From assembly GCF_001854805.1 (NCBI RefSeq), contig NZ_MBLO01000241.1, forward strand, positions 1 to 40,968: a stretch of DNA of 40,968 nucleotides, given 5' to 3'. A program made the position numbers and the translations under genes. This stretch comes from Pseudofrankia coriaricola. GTDB taxonomy: Bacteria > Actinomycetota > Actinomycetes > Frankiales > Frankiaceae. The notes below the pieces were generated by a model that saw only the letters and a list, made by a program, of their open reading frames with translations, did not search any database and had not been told where the DNA came from. This document shows, piece by piece, positions 15,570 through 23,544 of this stretch (the stretch's first letter is position 1; each line of letters begins with the position of its first letter).

Positions 15570-16241
15570 ATGACGCAGGAGCTGTGGAACGCCGTCGACG
15601 ACTACTTCGAGGGGCTGTTGGTGCCGGCGGACCCGGTGCTGGCGGAGGCGCTGCGGGCGAGCGACGCCGCCGGGCTCCCGGCGATCCAGGTGTCGGCGAG
15701 CCAGGGCAAGCTGCTGCAGCTGCTGGCGCGGACCGTCGGGGCACGCTCGATCCTCGAGGTCGGCACGCTGGGCGGCTACAGCACGATCTGGCTGGCGCGG
15801 GCGCTGCCGGCCGGCGGCCGGCTCGTCACGCTCGAGGTGGACCCGGCACACGCGGCCGTCGCCCGCGCCAACGCCGAGCGCGCGGGCCTCTCGGACGTGG
15901 TCGACGTGCGGGTCGGGGCGGCGCTGGAAACCCTGCCGAAGCTCGCCGCCGAGGGTGGTGACCCGTTCGACCTGGTCTTCATCGACGCGGACAAGCCGAA
16001 CAATCCTGGCTATTTCGAGTGGGCGCTGAAGCTCGCCAGGCCCGGAAGCCTGATCATCATCGACAACGTCGTCCGCGGCGGCGCCGTCGCGGATCCCGAC
16101 AACACCTCGGCCTCGGTCGTGGGGACGCGCCGCGTCCACGACCTGATCGCCGCCGAGCCGCGCGTCAGCGCTACCGCCGTCCAGACCGTGGGCACCAAGG
16201 GCTACGACGGCTTCACCCTGGCCTTCGTCACGGGCGAGTAG
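15570..16241 (+). CDS. SAM-dependent O-methyltransferase, CCoAOMT-like (family 3)
   Basis: The 223-residue enzyme matches bacterial cation-dependent O-methyltransferases. QGKLLQLLARTVGARSILEVGTLGGYSTIWLARAL is the helix and SAM-binding motif I, VTLEVDP follows, VFIDADKPNN holds the metal-binding Asp, and IIIDNVVRGG the next metal ligands. Such enzymes methylate catechol-type hydroxyls. The chosen ATG has GGGAAGG about ten bases upstream; homology starts at once after it. It faces the MBL-fold gene convergently and has no obvious operon partner, so its substrate is unknown. Confidence 0.93.
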   Translation: MTQELWNAVDDYFEGLLVPADPVLAEALRASDAAGLPAIQVSASQGKLLQLLARTVGARSILEVGTLGGYSTIWLARALPAGGRLVTLEVDPAHAAVARANAERAGLSDVVDVRVGAALETLPKLAAEGGDPFDLVFIDADKPNNPGYFEWALKLARPGSLIIIDNVVRGGAVADPDNTSASVVGTRRVHDLIAAEPRVSATAVQTVGTKGYDGFTLAFVTGE

Positions 16242-16244
16242 CCC

Positions 16245-16255
16245 GCCCGTCGGGC
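16245..16255. terminator. Candidate terminator hairpin between convergent genes
   Basis: GCCC-gtc-GGGC lies just after the O-methyltransferase stop and before the convergent MBL gene end. It is short and lacks a T-tract, so support is weak. Confidence 0.25.
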
Positions 16256-16286
16256 CGGCGGCCGCGGCGTCCCCATCCCCGCACGG

Positions 16287-17153
16287 TCAGCCGGCGTGGA
16301 CGGGCGCCGCGGCCGGCTGGCCGCACCAGATCACCTCGCCCTCCCTGCCGAGGCTCACCGTCGGGCCGTCGCCGCCGTTGGAGCCGTCGGCGGCGAGCCT
16401 GGCCGCGAGCGCGTCGAGGTCGGCGTCGGTCCGGCCGGGGGAGTGGTGGATCAGGACCAGCGACCGTACCCGGCAGTCCCGCGCGAAGCGGATCGCGTCA
16501 TCGATCGTCGAGTGGCCGTAGGCGTCTGCCGCGGCCCGGTCCCCGAAGCCGTTCGAGGCGTCGTGCAGCAGCAGGTCCACGCCCGCCGCCAGCGCCAGCG
16601 CCGCCGCCGTGGGCCGGCCCGCCAGCGCGTGGTCGGGCAGGTAGGCAAGGCTTGTCCCGTCCGCGCTGACCCGGTACCCGAAAGTGCGGCCGCCCTTGTG
16701 CGGGACCTCGGCCGCCGTGACCGCGAACCGCGGCGGCACGGTGAGCCGGCCCGGGCGCACGAGCCGGGCGTGCCACTGCCCGCGCAGGCCGGAGATCCCG
16801 ATCGGGAAGCTCGGCGGCGACATCGACCGGGCGAGCAGGCTGGCCGCGCCGCGGCCCCGCTGGGCCGGCACCCGCAGGTCGACCCGCGCGTCCGGCCGGT
16901 CGAGGCACCGGGTGAACGGCAGTCCCTGCGTGTGGTCCCAGTGCAGGTGGGTCAGCAGGACCGTGCCCCGGAACGGCGCCGGCCCGAGCAGCGCGTCGAG
17001 GTTGCGGGCCCCTGTGCCCGCGTCGAGTAGCAGCGTCGGCCCCGGTTCGCCCGCCGCGGTGACCGCCACGCAGGAGGTGTGGCCGCCGTAGCGGGCGAAG
17101 GACTCGCCGGGTGCCGGCGTCGACCCGCGGACCCCGAGCAGGTGCACGTTCAC
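16287..17153 (-). CDS. metallo-beta-lactamase-fold hydrolase (candidate cyclic-nucleotide phosphodiesterase)
   Basis: The 288-residue protein opens with VNVHLLGVRGSTPAPG and contains the dinuclear metal motif HLHWDH (H69, H71, D73, H74). Further candidate metal ligands are D in LLLHDASNGFGD and H in GHSTIDDA and VLIHHSPGRTD. This layout resembles the RNase Z/PhnP/class II cAMP phosphodiesterase side of the superfamily rather than beta-lactamases. No signal peptide is seen. The GTG start at 17153 overlaps the stop of the cyclic-nucleotide-binding gene (GTGA), so the two are translationally coupled. That context, plus the divergent cyclase, suggests hydrolysis of a cyclic nucleotide, but this is inference; another phosphodiester or an RNA is possible. 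Confidence 0.85.
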   Translation of the reverse strand: MNVHLLGVRGSTPAPGESFARYGGHTSCVAVTAAGEPGPTLLLDAGTGARNLDALLGPAPFRGTVLLTHLHWDHTQGLPFTRCLDRPDARVDLRVPAQRGRGAASLLARSMSPPSFPIGISGLRGQWHARLVRPGRLTVPPRFAVTAAEVPHKGGRTFGYRVSADGTSLAYLPDHALAGRPTAAALALAAGVDLLLHDASNGFGDRAAADAYGHSTIDDAIRFARDCRVRSLVLIHHSPGRTDADLDALAARLAADGSNGGDGPTVSLGREGEVIWCGQPAAAPVHAG

Positions 17154-18235
17154 GCGGTCACCGATTCGCGGCGCGCCGCCGGGGTCGCCGCCGAGACCGC
17201 CCCCCGTGGACCGGTCTCGCCCGGCGCGCCGTCCCCCTCCTCGCGGCGGTGCCCGCGGGCCAGCTGCGCGAGGGCCGCGAGGTCGACGGCGTCCCTGCCG
17301 GCCCTGGCGACGCGCACCGCGGTCAGCGCGGTCAGCGTGGCGGTCCGCAGGCCGCCCTCCAGCAGCGAGCGCTCGCCGACGATCGCGCCGGGGCCGACCT
17401 CGGCGATCCGCGTGCCGTCGACGTCGACACCGAGCACCCCGTCGAGGAGCAGGAACAGCGCGTCGCCCGGCGTGCCCTGCCGGACCAGCTCGGTGCCGGC
17501 CGCCAGGTTGTCGACCTGGGGCCGCCTGCCGGCCCGCATGATGTGGTGGGACAGCTCCCGTTCGAGGGCCGTCTCGGCGGCGACCACCAGCGCCGGCGAG
17601 TCCTCGTCGCCCCACGGCGTGTGCCGCCACGAGGGCTGCGAGGTCCAGCTCGACCAGTCGGTGATCCCCGACTTGAGCACCAGGTGGCCGGCGGCGTCGT
17701 AGACCCAGTGCCGGGGGAAGGTGCTCGCGCCGACCAGGTCGTACTCGGCCCGCCCGTCGGCGAACAGCGTCAGCGACAACGTCGACCAGGTGACCGGGCT
17801 CTGCAGCCGGAAGTAGGGCGGCCGCGCGGTCTGGCGCGGCAGCGGGAGCGCCGTGCGGCCGCCGCCCGTCTGGGTGAACCGCACCCAGCCGTCGCCCACG
17901 ACGGGCTCGGCCTGGATGTCCGGCATGGCCACACCGGCGAACGTCGCGCCGAGCCCGCCGAGGCGGACCGTCGTCGATCCGGTCACCGCGCCGCCCGTGT
18001 AACGGAATGCCAGCAACTCGCCGTCGTCCCCGAACGTCGCGGCCGCCGAGAGGCGGTTGGCGAACCGGAACCGGTCCGCGCCGCGCAGCGCCTCGAAGTC
18101 GTCGATCTGGGCCGGCAGCGGCTCGTCATAGTGGCTGACCCCCAGCGAGAAGGGGACCTTCCCGAATCCCCGGATAGCCTCCGACGGAATCCAGGACAAC
18201 GACATCACGCTCGACTCGACCACCCGTGTTCCCAT
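17150..18235 (-). CDS. cyclic nucleotide-binding domain protein with unrecognised N-terminal domain
   Basis: The 361-residue protein has a C-terminal CNB domain at about residues 243-315 (LAAGTELVRQGTPGDALFLLLDG then VGPGAIVGERSLLEGG). In the phosphate-binding cassette the Glu of GE (E288) and the Arg of RTAT (R297) are both present, so ligand binding is plausible. Residues 1-240 have no family that I recognise; they are rich in beta-like segments with many aromatics (TDWSSWTSQPSWRHTPWGDED) and no membrane helix. The Pro/Gly-rich tail is probably disordered. The start at 18235 is chosen because GGAGG lies five bases upstream; ATG 18238 is directly adjacent. Overlap with the MBL gene is GTGA. 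It diverges from the REC-cyclase gene across 331 bp. Confidence 0.8.
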   Translation of the reverse strand: MGTRVVESSVMSLSWIPSEAIRGFGKVPFSLGVSHYDEPLPAQIDDFEALRGADRFRFANRLSAAATFGDDGELLAFRYTGGAVTGSTTVRLGGLGATFAGVAMPDIQAEPVVGDGWVRFTQTGGGRTALPLPRQTARPPYFRLQSPVTWSTLSLTLFADGRAEYDLVGASTFPRHWVYDAAGHLVLKSGITDWSSWTSQPSWRHTPWGDEDSPALVVAAETALERELSHHIMRAGRRPQVDNLAAGTELVRQGTPGDALFLLLDGVLGVDVDGTRIAEVGPGAIVGERSLLEGGLRTATLTALTAVRVARAGRDAVDLAALAQLARGHRREEGDGAPGETGPRGAVSAATPAARRESVTA

Positions 18236-18566
18236 CATGCCCTCCGAATGAAAATGTGTGGCAGGCCTTTTCTGAAATCCCGCCGTCCCGTTGATGCGGT
18301 CAGACGTTACGGACGGGTCCATGCGTCGCCGAGGGCGTCAGCCGCTTGTTCCGCGCGTGGCAGCACCCCGCGGGCCGGGTGCTGCCGGCGCGGGCCGACC
18401 ACGCGCGACGCTCTGACCAGGGCGAACTGGGCGGGACGTGGGCGGATTCGCGGCGGCTGGCGGCCGGCCGCCGGCTTTCTGTGTGGCCGGCACCCGGGCC
18501 GCCGGGTGCTAGCACGCCAGAAATGCCGTGCTGATCTCCTTGGCGTGCCGGGCCGGATAAGGCTGA
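18236..18566. promoter_or_regulatory. Divergent control region of the CNB-MBL and REC-cyclase units
   Basis: This 331-bp gap has no gene that I can support. It has three dyads: GGCAGCACCC/GGGTGCTGCC (18359-18368, 18377-18386), GCACCCGG/CCGGGTGC (18490-18497, 18502-18509) and the palindrome GTGCTAGCAC (18506-18515). It also has CGCTCTGACCAGGG (18409-18422), found again upstream of the REC-only gene. The common GGGTGC/GCACCC arms suggest a repeated protein-binding site. Confidence 0.5.
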
Positions 18567-20117
18567 ATGGTCGCCATGGAACCGATCACGGTACTGCTCG
18601 CCGATGACAACCTCATCGCGCGGGAAGGTATTCGTGCGCTGCTCGGCACCGACCCGGCCGTGCGCGTCGTGGCGGTCGCGGCCGATGGCGACGAGCTGGT
18701 CCGGGCGGCGTTCGAGCTGCGCCCGCAGGTCGTCGTGACCGACATCCGGATGCCGCCCACCTTCCAGGACGAGGGGATCGCCGGCGCCAAGGAGGTCCGC
18801 CGCCGGCACCCGGGCACCGGGGTGGTGGTGCTGTCGCAGTTCGACGACCCCGAGTACGCGATCGCCCTGCTGGCCGACGGTGCCGCCGGGTTCGCGTACC
18901 TGCTCAAGGACCAGGTGGGCGACTCGGACCGGCTGTCGAGGGCCATCCGGGAGGTCGCGACCGGGGGCTCGATGCTCGACCCGCAGATCGTCGCCGCGAT
19001 GCTCTCGCCGGTGGCCCGGCGCGGGGAGCTGACGGCCGAGCAGGAGAACCTGCTCGCCGACATGGCCGCCGGCCGGCCGGTGAAGGCGATCGCGGCGGCG
19101 CGCCGGCGCACCCCGGAGGCGGTGAACGGCGAGATCGAGGAGATCTTCCTGCGGCTGGCCGAGGGCGCGAGCGCCGGGCGGCGCGGCGCGCTGCGCCGGC
19201 TGCGGCTGCTGCACACCGCGCTGCTGCGCCGCGAGGAGCAGGGGGAGACGCTGTCGCGGCTGCTCCCGTCGGGGCTCGCCGAGAAGCTGCGCACCGACGC
19301 GGGCGCCGCCACCGGGCGCACCGAGCGGCTCGAGGTCACGGTGCTCATGTCGGACGTCCGCGGCTATTCGACCATCGCGGAGTACACCGACCCGGCGGTG
19401 CTGGCCGGCCAGCTCAACGCCCACCGCCGCGAGATGAACGCGGCGATCCTCGGCCACGGCGGGACGGTGATGCAGTACGTCGGCGACGCGGTGATGGCCG
19501 TGTTCGGCGCCCCGTTCGCCCGTCCCGACCACGCACTGGCGGCCTGCCGCGCGGCAGGCGCGATGCACACCCGGCAGGCCGGCCTCGACCAGGCCTGGGC
19601 CGGGGACGGCCTCGAACCGTTCGGGCTCGGCATCGGCGTGTGCAGCGGCCCGGTGGCCGCGGCGCTGCTCGGCAGCGAGGAACGGCTGGAATACACCCTG
19701 GTCGGCGACACCGTGAACCTCGCCCAGCGGTTGGAAGACCTCGCCCGGCCCGCCGGGACGACGGTGATCAGCGACGCGACCGCCGCCGCGCTGCGGGGCC
19801 ACGCGGAGTTCGACGTCTGGGAGATGCCGGCGCGCACGGTCAAAGGCCGCACCACCCCGGTACGCCCATTCCAGCTGCACCCGCCTCGCCCTAGAACGAG
19901 TTCTCCAGGCCCCGACGTGGCCGATTTCCCGCGCTTGGTGGAATGCACCACGCCGGTTGGCGCTCCCATGGCAGATTCCCTGCCAGTGGGGGCAGCCAGT
20001 GCACCGGGCGGGCTCGCCGCCAGGCCGGCCGCCGGGGGGAGAGCGAGCGTTTCCGGCCGCGGCCGCCGGTGGTGGCCCGGCCGTGGCCGGGGTGATTTCC
20101 CGGTGCGCGACGCGTAA
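18567..20117 (+). CDS. response regulator-class III nucleotidyl cyclase fusion
   Basis: A 516-residue protein. Residues 5-125 form a NarL-type receiver with phosphoacceptor D59 (VVTDIRMPP). Residues about 150-215 look like a degenerate LuxR-type helix-turn-helix. Residues about 254-440 form a class III cyclase catalytic domain. Metal ligands D263 (MSDVRGYS) and D307 (QYVGDAVMAVFG) and the transition-state pair N384/R388 (NLAQRLE) are present. The usual substrate-selecting Lys is Gln (Q303) and the usual Asp is Thr (T377), so substrate choice is uncertain. A Pro/Gly-rich tail of about 75 residues follows. ATG 18567 has AAGG four bases upstream; ATG 18576 is possible. It probably makes cAMP or cGMP when phosphorylated by the nearby histidine kinase, for the divergent CNB protein; both links are inferred. 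Confidence 0.9.
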   Translation: MVAMEPITVLLADDNLIAREGIRALLGTDPAVRVVAVAADGDELVRAAFELRPQVVVTDIRMPPTFQDEGIAGAKEVRRRHPGTGVVVLSQFDDPEYAIALLADGAAGFAYLLKDQVGDSDRLSRAIREVATGGSMLDPQIVAAMLSPVARRGELTAEQENLLADMAAGRPVKAIAAARRRTPEAVNGEIEEIFLRLAEGASAGRRGALRRLRLLHTALLRREEQGETLSRLLPSGLAEKLRTDAGAATGRTERLEVTVLMSDVRGYSTIAEYTDPAVLAGQLNAHRREMNAAILGHGGTVMQYVGDAVMAVFGAPFARPDHALAACRAAGAMHTRQAGLDQAWAGDGLEPFGLGIGVCSGPVAAALLGSEERLEYTLVGDTVNLAQRLEDLARPAGTTVISDATAAALRGHAEFDVWEMPARTVKGRTTPVRPFQLHPPRPRTSSPGPDVADFPRLVECTTPVGAPMADSLPVGAASAPGGLAARPAAGGRASVSGRGRRWWPGRGRGDFPVRDA

Positions 20118-20160
20118 CCGGCGCGGCCGTTTCCCGTACCGCGGGGGCGGGCCGGGCTCG

Positions 20161-20248
20161 TCGGAAACCGCCGGCGCGTCGTCGGCGGGCAGAGAAACGG
20201 CCGCGCATGCCGGCCAGGGAGAGAAACGCCGGCGCGTGCCGGCTGGGG
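20161..20248 (+). repeat. Three imperfect 29-30-bp tandem repeats upstream of the ABC operon
   Basis: Units at 20161-20190, 20191-20219 and 20220-20248. The last two share AGAGAAACG at the start and TGCCGGC near the end, with five differences in 29 positions; the first is more diverged (GGAAACCGCCGGCGCGT). They fill most of the 144-bp gap before the ATPase gene and end 13 bp from its GTG. Operator repeats or a structured leader are both possible. Confidence 0.75.
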
Positions 20249-20261
20249 GGAAGGAACTGAC

Positions 20262-21026
20262 GTGACGACCACAGACCTGCTCGGCGGCGGCGGGCCGGAG
20301 CCCGCCGCGGGCACCGCCACGGATCCCGCGGCGGTTACGGCCGGCGGCACGGACGCGGCGCCGGTCGTGCGGCTGCGAGGCGTCCGGCGCACCTTCGACG
20401 CGGATCTCGCGCCGGTGCGGGCGCTGCGCGGCGTCGACCTGGACGTCGCGGCCGGCGACTTCGTCGCCGTCACCGGCCCGTCCGGATGCGGCAAGTCGAC
20501 CCTGCTGAACGTGATCGCGGGCCTGGAGACCGTCGACGACGGCACGGTCGACGTCGCCGGCGACCGGATCAGCGAACGCGACGCCGACTGGCTCGCCCGG
20601 TTCCGGCGCCACCACGTCGGCATCGTCTTCCAGTTCTTCAACCTCATCGACGGCGTGTCCGCGCTGCAGAACATCGTCCTGCCGGCGTCGATCGGCGGGA
20701 TGCGCCGGCGCGCCGCCGAGTCCAGGGCCCGGGACCTGCTTGACCTGCTCGGCCTCGCCGACCGGGCCGACCAACTGCCGTCCACGCTGTCCGGTGGCCA
20801 GCGCCAGCGGCTCGCGATCGCGCGGGCGCTCGTCAACTCCCCGACGCTGCTGCTGGCGGACGAGCCGACCGGCGCGCTCGACAGCGAGGGCGGGCTGGAG
20901 ATCCTCGAACTGTTCCGCCGGCTGCACGCCGACGGCCAGACGATCATCGTGATCACCCACTCCGCCGACGTCGCGGCCGGCGCGCGGCGGGTTGTGCCGA
21001 TGCGCGACGGCCGGATCGCGGGGTAG
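20262..21026 (+). CDS. ABC transporter ATP-binding protein (MacB/LolD type)
   Basis: The 254-residue ATPase has every nucleotide-binding motif: Walker A GPSGCGKST, Q-loop VFQFFNLI, signature LSGGQRQRLAIARAL, Walker B LLLADEPTGALD and the switch His in VITHS. The sequence type is that of the LolD/MacB/FtsE branch, which works with FtsX-fold permeases to move lipids, peptides or lipoproteins or to transmit force, rather than classical import. A variable N-terminus of about 35 residues precedes the domain. The GTG start has GGAAGGA seven bases upstream. The first permease gene starts eight bases after its stop, so one ATPase serves two permeases in a single operon with the downstream histidine kinase. 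Confidence 0.95.
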   Translation: MTTTDLLGGGGPEPAAGTATDPAAVTAGGTDAAPVVRLRGVRRTFDADLAPVRALRGVDLDVAAGDFVAVTGPSGCGKSTLLNVIAGLETVDDGTVDVAGDRISERDADWLARFRRHHVGIVFQFFNLIDGVSALQNIVLPASIGGMRRRAAESRARDLLDLLGLADRADQLPSTLSGGQRQRLAIARALVNSPTLLLADEPTGALDSEGGLEILELFRRLHADGQTIIVITHSADVAAGARRVVPMRDGRIAG

Positions 21027-21033
21027 GGCCGCC

Positions 21034-23538
21034 ATGACCACGACACCGCGGCCCGGTATCGCGGCCGCTACCACGCGCCGGCCGCCGAGGCCGGGGCCAC
21101 AGGGGGGCTCCGGCCCGGCGGCCGGCGCGTGGCAGCCGGTTGGAGCGTGGCTGCGGCTGGACCTGCGGCGCCGCTGGCTGTCGCTGGTCATCCTGGCGCT
21201 GCTGGTCGCGCTCGCCGCGGGCACGGTCATGGCCGCGGCGGCGGGCGCCCGCCGCGGCGGCTCGGCCCTCGACCGGCTGCTGGCCGTCACCCTGCCCAGC
21301 GACCTGCTGCCGACGACCAACTTCCCGGGCTTCCCTTGGGAGGCGGCGCGGCGCCTGCCCGACGTGGCGGCGATGGGCGCGTTCCGGCTGTATGACGGCC
21401 CTGCTGTCATTATTGAAGGTCACCCTGAGGTCGATCTCACCCTGCCCGCGGACCGTGAGTACTTCCAGACGGTCGAACGCCCGGTGGCCCTGCACGGCCG
21501 GCTCGCGAACCCGGACCGGGTGGACGAGGCCGTCGTCGACGAACGTTTCGTCGCGGCGACCGGGCTGACGGTGGGGGACTCGGTGACCGTGCGGTTCGCG
21601 ACCCGCGCCTCGTTCGAGGTCTATGCCGGCTCCCGGGACCCGGCCGCGCTGTCGTACTCAGACCTGCGCCCGAAGCTCACGATCGTCGGCGTCGGGAAGT
21701 GCTTCTGCTACGGCACGCCGGATGACCCGGGCGGCATCGTGTCGACCTACGCGTTCACGCGGGCTCACTGGGACGACGTCCCCGACCCGAGCCCCGAGCC
21801 CATGGTGGCCGCCATGGTCCGGCTGCGCGACGGCGCCGCCGGGGTGCCGGCCTTCCAGACCGAGATCAACAAGTTGGCGGGCCAACCGGTCGACGCCTTC
21901 GACGCCGGCAAGCTCACCGCGGACTACCGCGCCACCACCTCGTTCGAGGCGCTCGCGCTGGCGGCGTTCGCCCTGGCGGCGTTCCTGGCGGCCGCGGTGC
22001 TGGTCGGGCAGGCGGTGGTGCGGTTCGTGATCGGCGCGGCGGCGGATCTTGATGTGATGCGCGTGCTCGGCCTGACGACGCGGCAGGCGACCATGGCCGC
22101 GGCCGCCGGGCCGGTGCTGGCCACCGTCGCGGGCGTGCTGGCCGGGGCTGGCGGGGCGGCGGCGGTCTCGCCGCTGTTCCCGATCGGCGCCGCGGCCTGG
22201 GTCGAGCCAGCGCCGGGCTTCCACCTTGACCTCGTCGTGATCGGCGCGGTGGCCGGGGTGACGGTACTGCTGGCCACGGTGGTGGCGACGACGACGGCGT
22301 TCACCGCGCTGGTGAGCGGCACCCGCGCGGCGCGGCCGCGCCGGTCCGCCGCCGCGCGACTGGCCTACCGTCTCGGCCTTCCGGTCCCGGCGGTGGTGGG
22401 CACGCGGTTCGCGCTCGAGCCGGGACGGGCGGGCGCGGCGGTGCGCCCGGCGCTGGTCGGCGCGGTCGCCGGTGTGCTCGGGGTGCTGGGCTCGCTGACC
22501 TTCCAGGCCGGGGTCGCCGACGCGGCGGCCAACCCCGCGCGGTTCGGCCAGACCTTCGAACTCGTCGCGTGGACAGGGGACCAGAGCGTGGATTACGTGC
22601 AGGGCGCCGACTACGCCGAGTTCGTGCGCACCATGACCAGCGATCCCGACGTGGTGGCGGTCAACAACAGCCTGGTCGGCGTGGCGCAGGCGGCGGGGCG
22701 GTCGGTGACGCTGTACAGCCTCGACCCCCTCGGCGACCGCCCGCTGTCGATCCCGCCGCTGTCCGGCCACCTGCCGACCACGGCGGGCGAGATCGTGCTG
22801 GCGCCGGGAGCGGCCCAGCGGGCCGGCGTCTCGGTGGGTGACGTCGTCACCGTCGCCGGGCGTGACCCTGCGGCCGGCACGCCGATGCGGGTGACCGGTC
22901 TGGCGTTCGTCCCCCAGGACTCGCACACCGACTACGACCAGGGCGGCTGGGTGACCGCGGCCGGTTACCACACGCTGTTCGAGAAGGACTTCAAGTACCA
23001 CGAGCTGCACCTCGAGACGCGGCCAGGCCGCGCGGCCGCCGTGCGTGACCGGCTCAACGCGGCGATCGGCGCTTCCGACGCCGTCCAGCTGATGTCCGAC
23101 GCGGCGCCGATCAAGGCGCAGGCCCGGTTCCGAGGCATCGCCGACCTGCCGCGTTTCCTGGGGGTCTTCCTGGGCCTGCTCGCCGTGGGCGCGGTCGGCC
23201 ACGCGCTGTTCGTCGGGGTACGGCGGCGCCGGCATGAGGTCGCGGTACTACGGGCCCTGGGCACGACCCGGTGGCAGGCGCGGGCGATCGTGCTGACCCA
23301 GGCCGCCGTCATCGTGGTCGTCGGCCTGGTCGTCGGCCTGCCGGTCGGCGTGCTGCTCGGCCGCGCGCTGTGGCGGGCGGTCGCGACGAGCACGCCGCTG
23401 ATCTACGCGCCGCCGGTCGCGGTGTTGGCGCTCGCACTCGTCGTCCCGGCCGTGATCGTCACCGCGGGCGCCCTGGCCTCTGTCCCTGCCCGGCGCGCGG
23501 CCCGCCTGCGCGTGCCGGACGTCCTGCGAGCCGAGTGA
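21034..23538 (+). CDS. FtsX-type ABC transporter permease (copy 1)
   Basis: The 834-residue membrane protein has an N-terminal helix (about residues 45-72, LSLVILALLVALAAGTVMAA), a large extracytoplasmic MacB-like domain, a first FtsX core (about 305-450, AFALAAFLAAAVLVGQAVVRFVIGAAADLDVMRVLGLT), a second extracytoplasmic stretch and a second FtsX core (about 700-834, GLLAVGAVGHALFVGVRRRRHEVAVLRALGTT). This double-FtsX architecture is usual for MacB-like exporters of actinomycetes. Compared with the copy at 23545, homology runs the full length, with near-identity in the membrane cores and divergence in the extracytoplasmic parts (for example DQSVDYVQGADYAEF versus VGFGGHDVAPADDLL). ATG 21034 follows GGGTAGGG. 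The substrate is unknown. Confidence 0.93.
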   Translation: MTTTPRPGIAAATTRRPPRPGPQGGSGPAAGAWQPVGAWLRLDLRRRWLSLVILALLVALAAGTVMAAAAGARRGGSALDRLLAVTLPSDLLPTTNFPGFPWEAARRLPDVAAMGAFRLYDGPAVIIEGHPEVDLTLPADREYFQTVERPVALHGRLANPDRVDEAVVDERFVAATGLTVGDSVTVRFATRASFEVYAGSRDPAALSYSDLRPKLTIVGVGKCFCYGTPDDPGGIVSTYAFTRAHWDDVPDPSPEPMVAAMVRLRDGAAGVPAFQTEINKLAGQPVDAFDAGKLTADYRATTSFEALALAAFALAAFLAAAVLVGQAVVRFVIGAAADLDVMRVLGLTTRQATMAAAAGPVLATVAGVLAGAGGAAAVSPLFPIGAAAWVEPAPGFHLDLVVIGAVAGVTVLLATVVATTTAFTALVSGTRAARPRRSAAARLAYRLGLPVPAVVGTRFALEPGRAGAAVRPALVGAVAGVLGVLGSLTFQAGVADAAANPARFGQTFELVAWTGDQSVDYVQGADYAEFVRTMTSDPDVVAVNNSLVGVAQAAGRSVTLYSLDPLGDRPLSIPPLSGHLPTTAGEIVLAPGAAQRAGVSVGDVVTVAGRDPAAGTPMRVTGLAFVPQDSHTDYDQGGWVTAAGYHTLFEKDFKYHELHLETRPGRAAAVRDRLNAAIGASDAVQLMSDAAPIKAQARFRGIADLPRFLGVFLGLLAVGAVGHALFVGVRRRRHEVAVLRALGTTRWQARAIVLTQAAVIVVVGLVVGLPVGVLLGRALWRAVATSTPLIYAPPVAVLALALVVPAVIVTAGALASVPARRAARLRVPDVLRAE

Positions 23539-23544
23539 GCGACC

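Noticed and set aside
16287-17153. Beta-lactamase function of the MBL protein
   Set aside because: No signal peptide, and the GVRGSTP opening and overall pattern fit the RNase Z/PhnP/phosphodiesterase branch.
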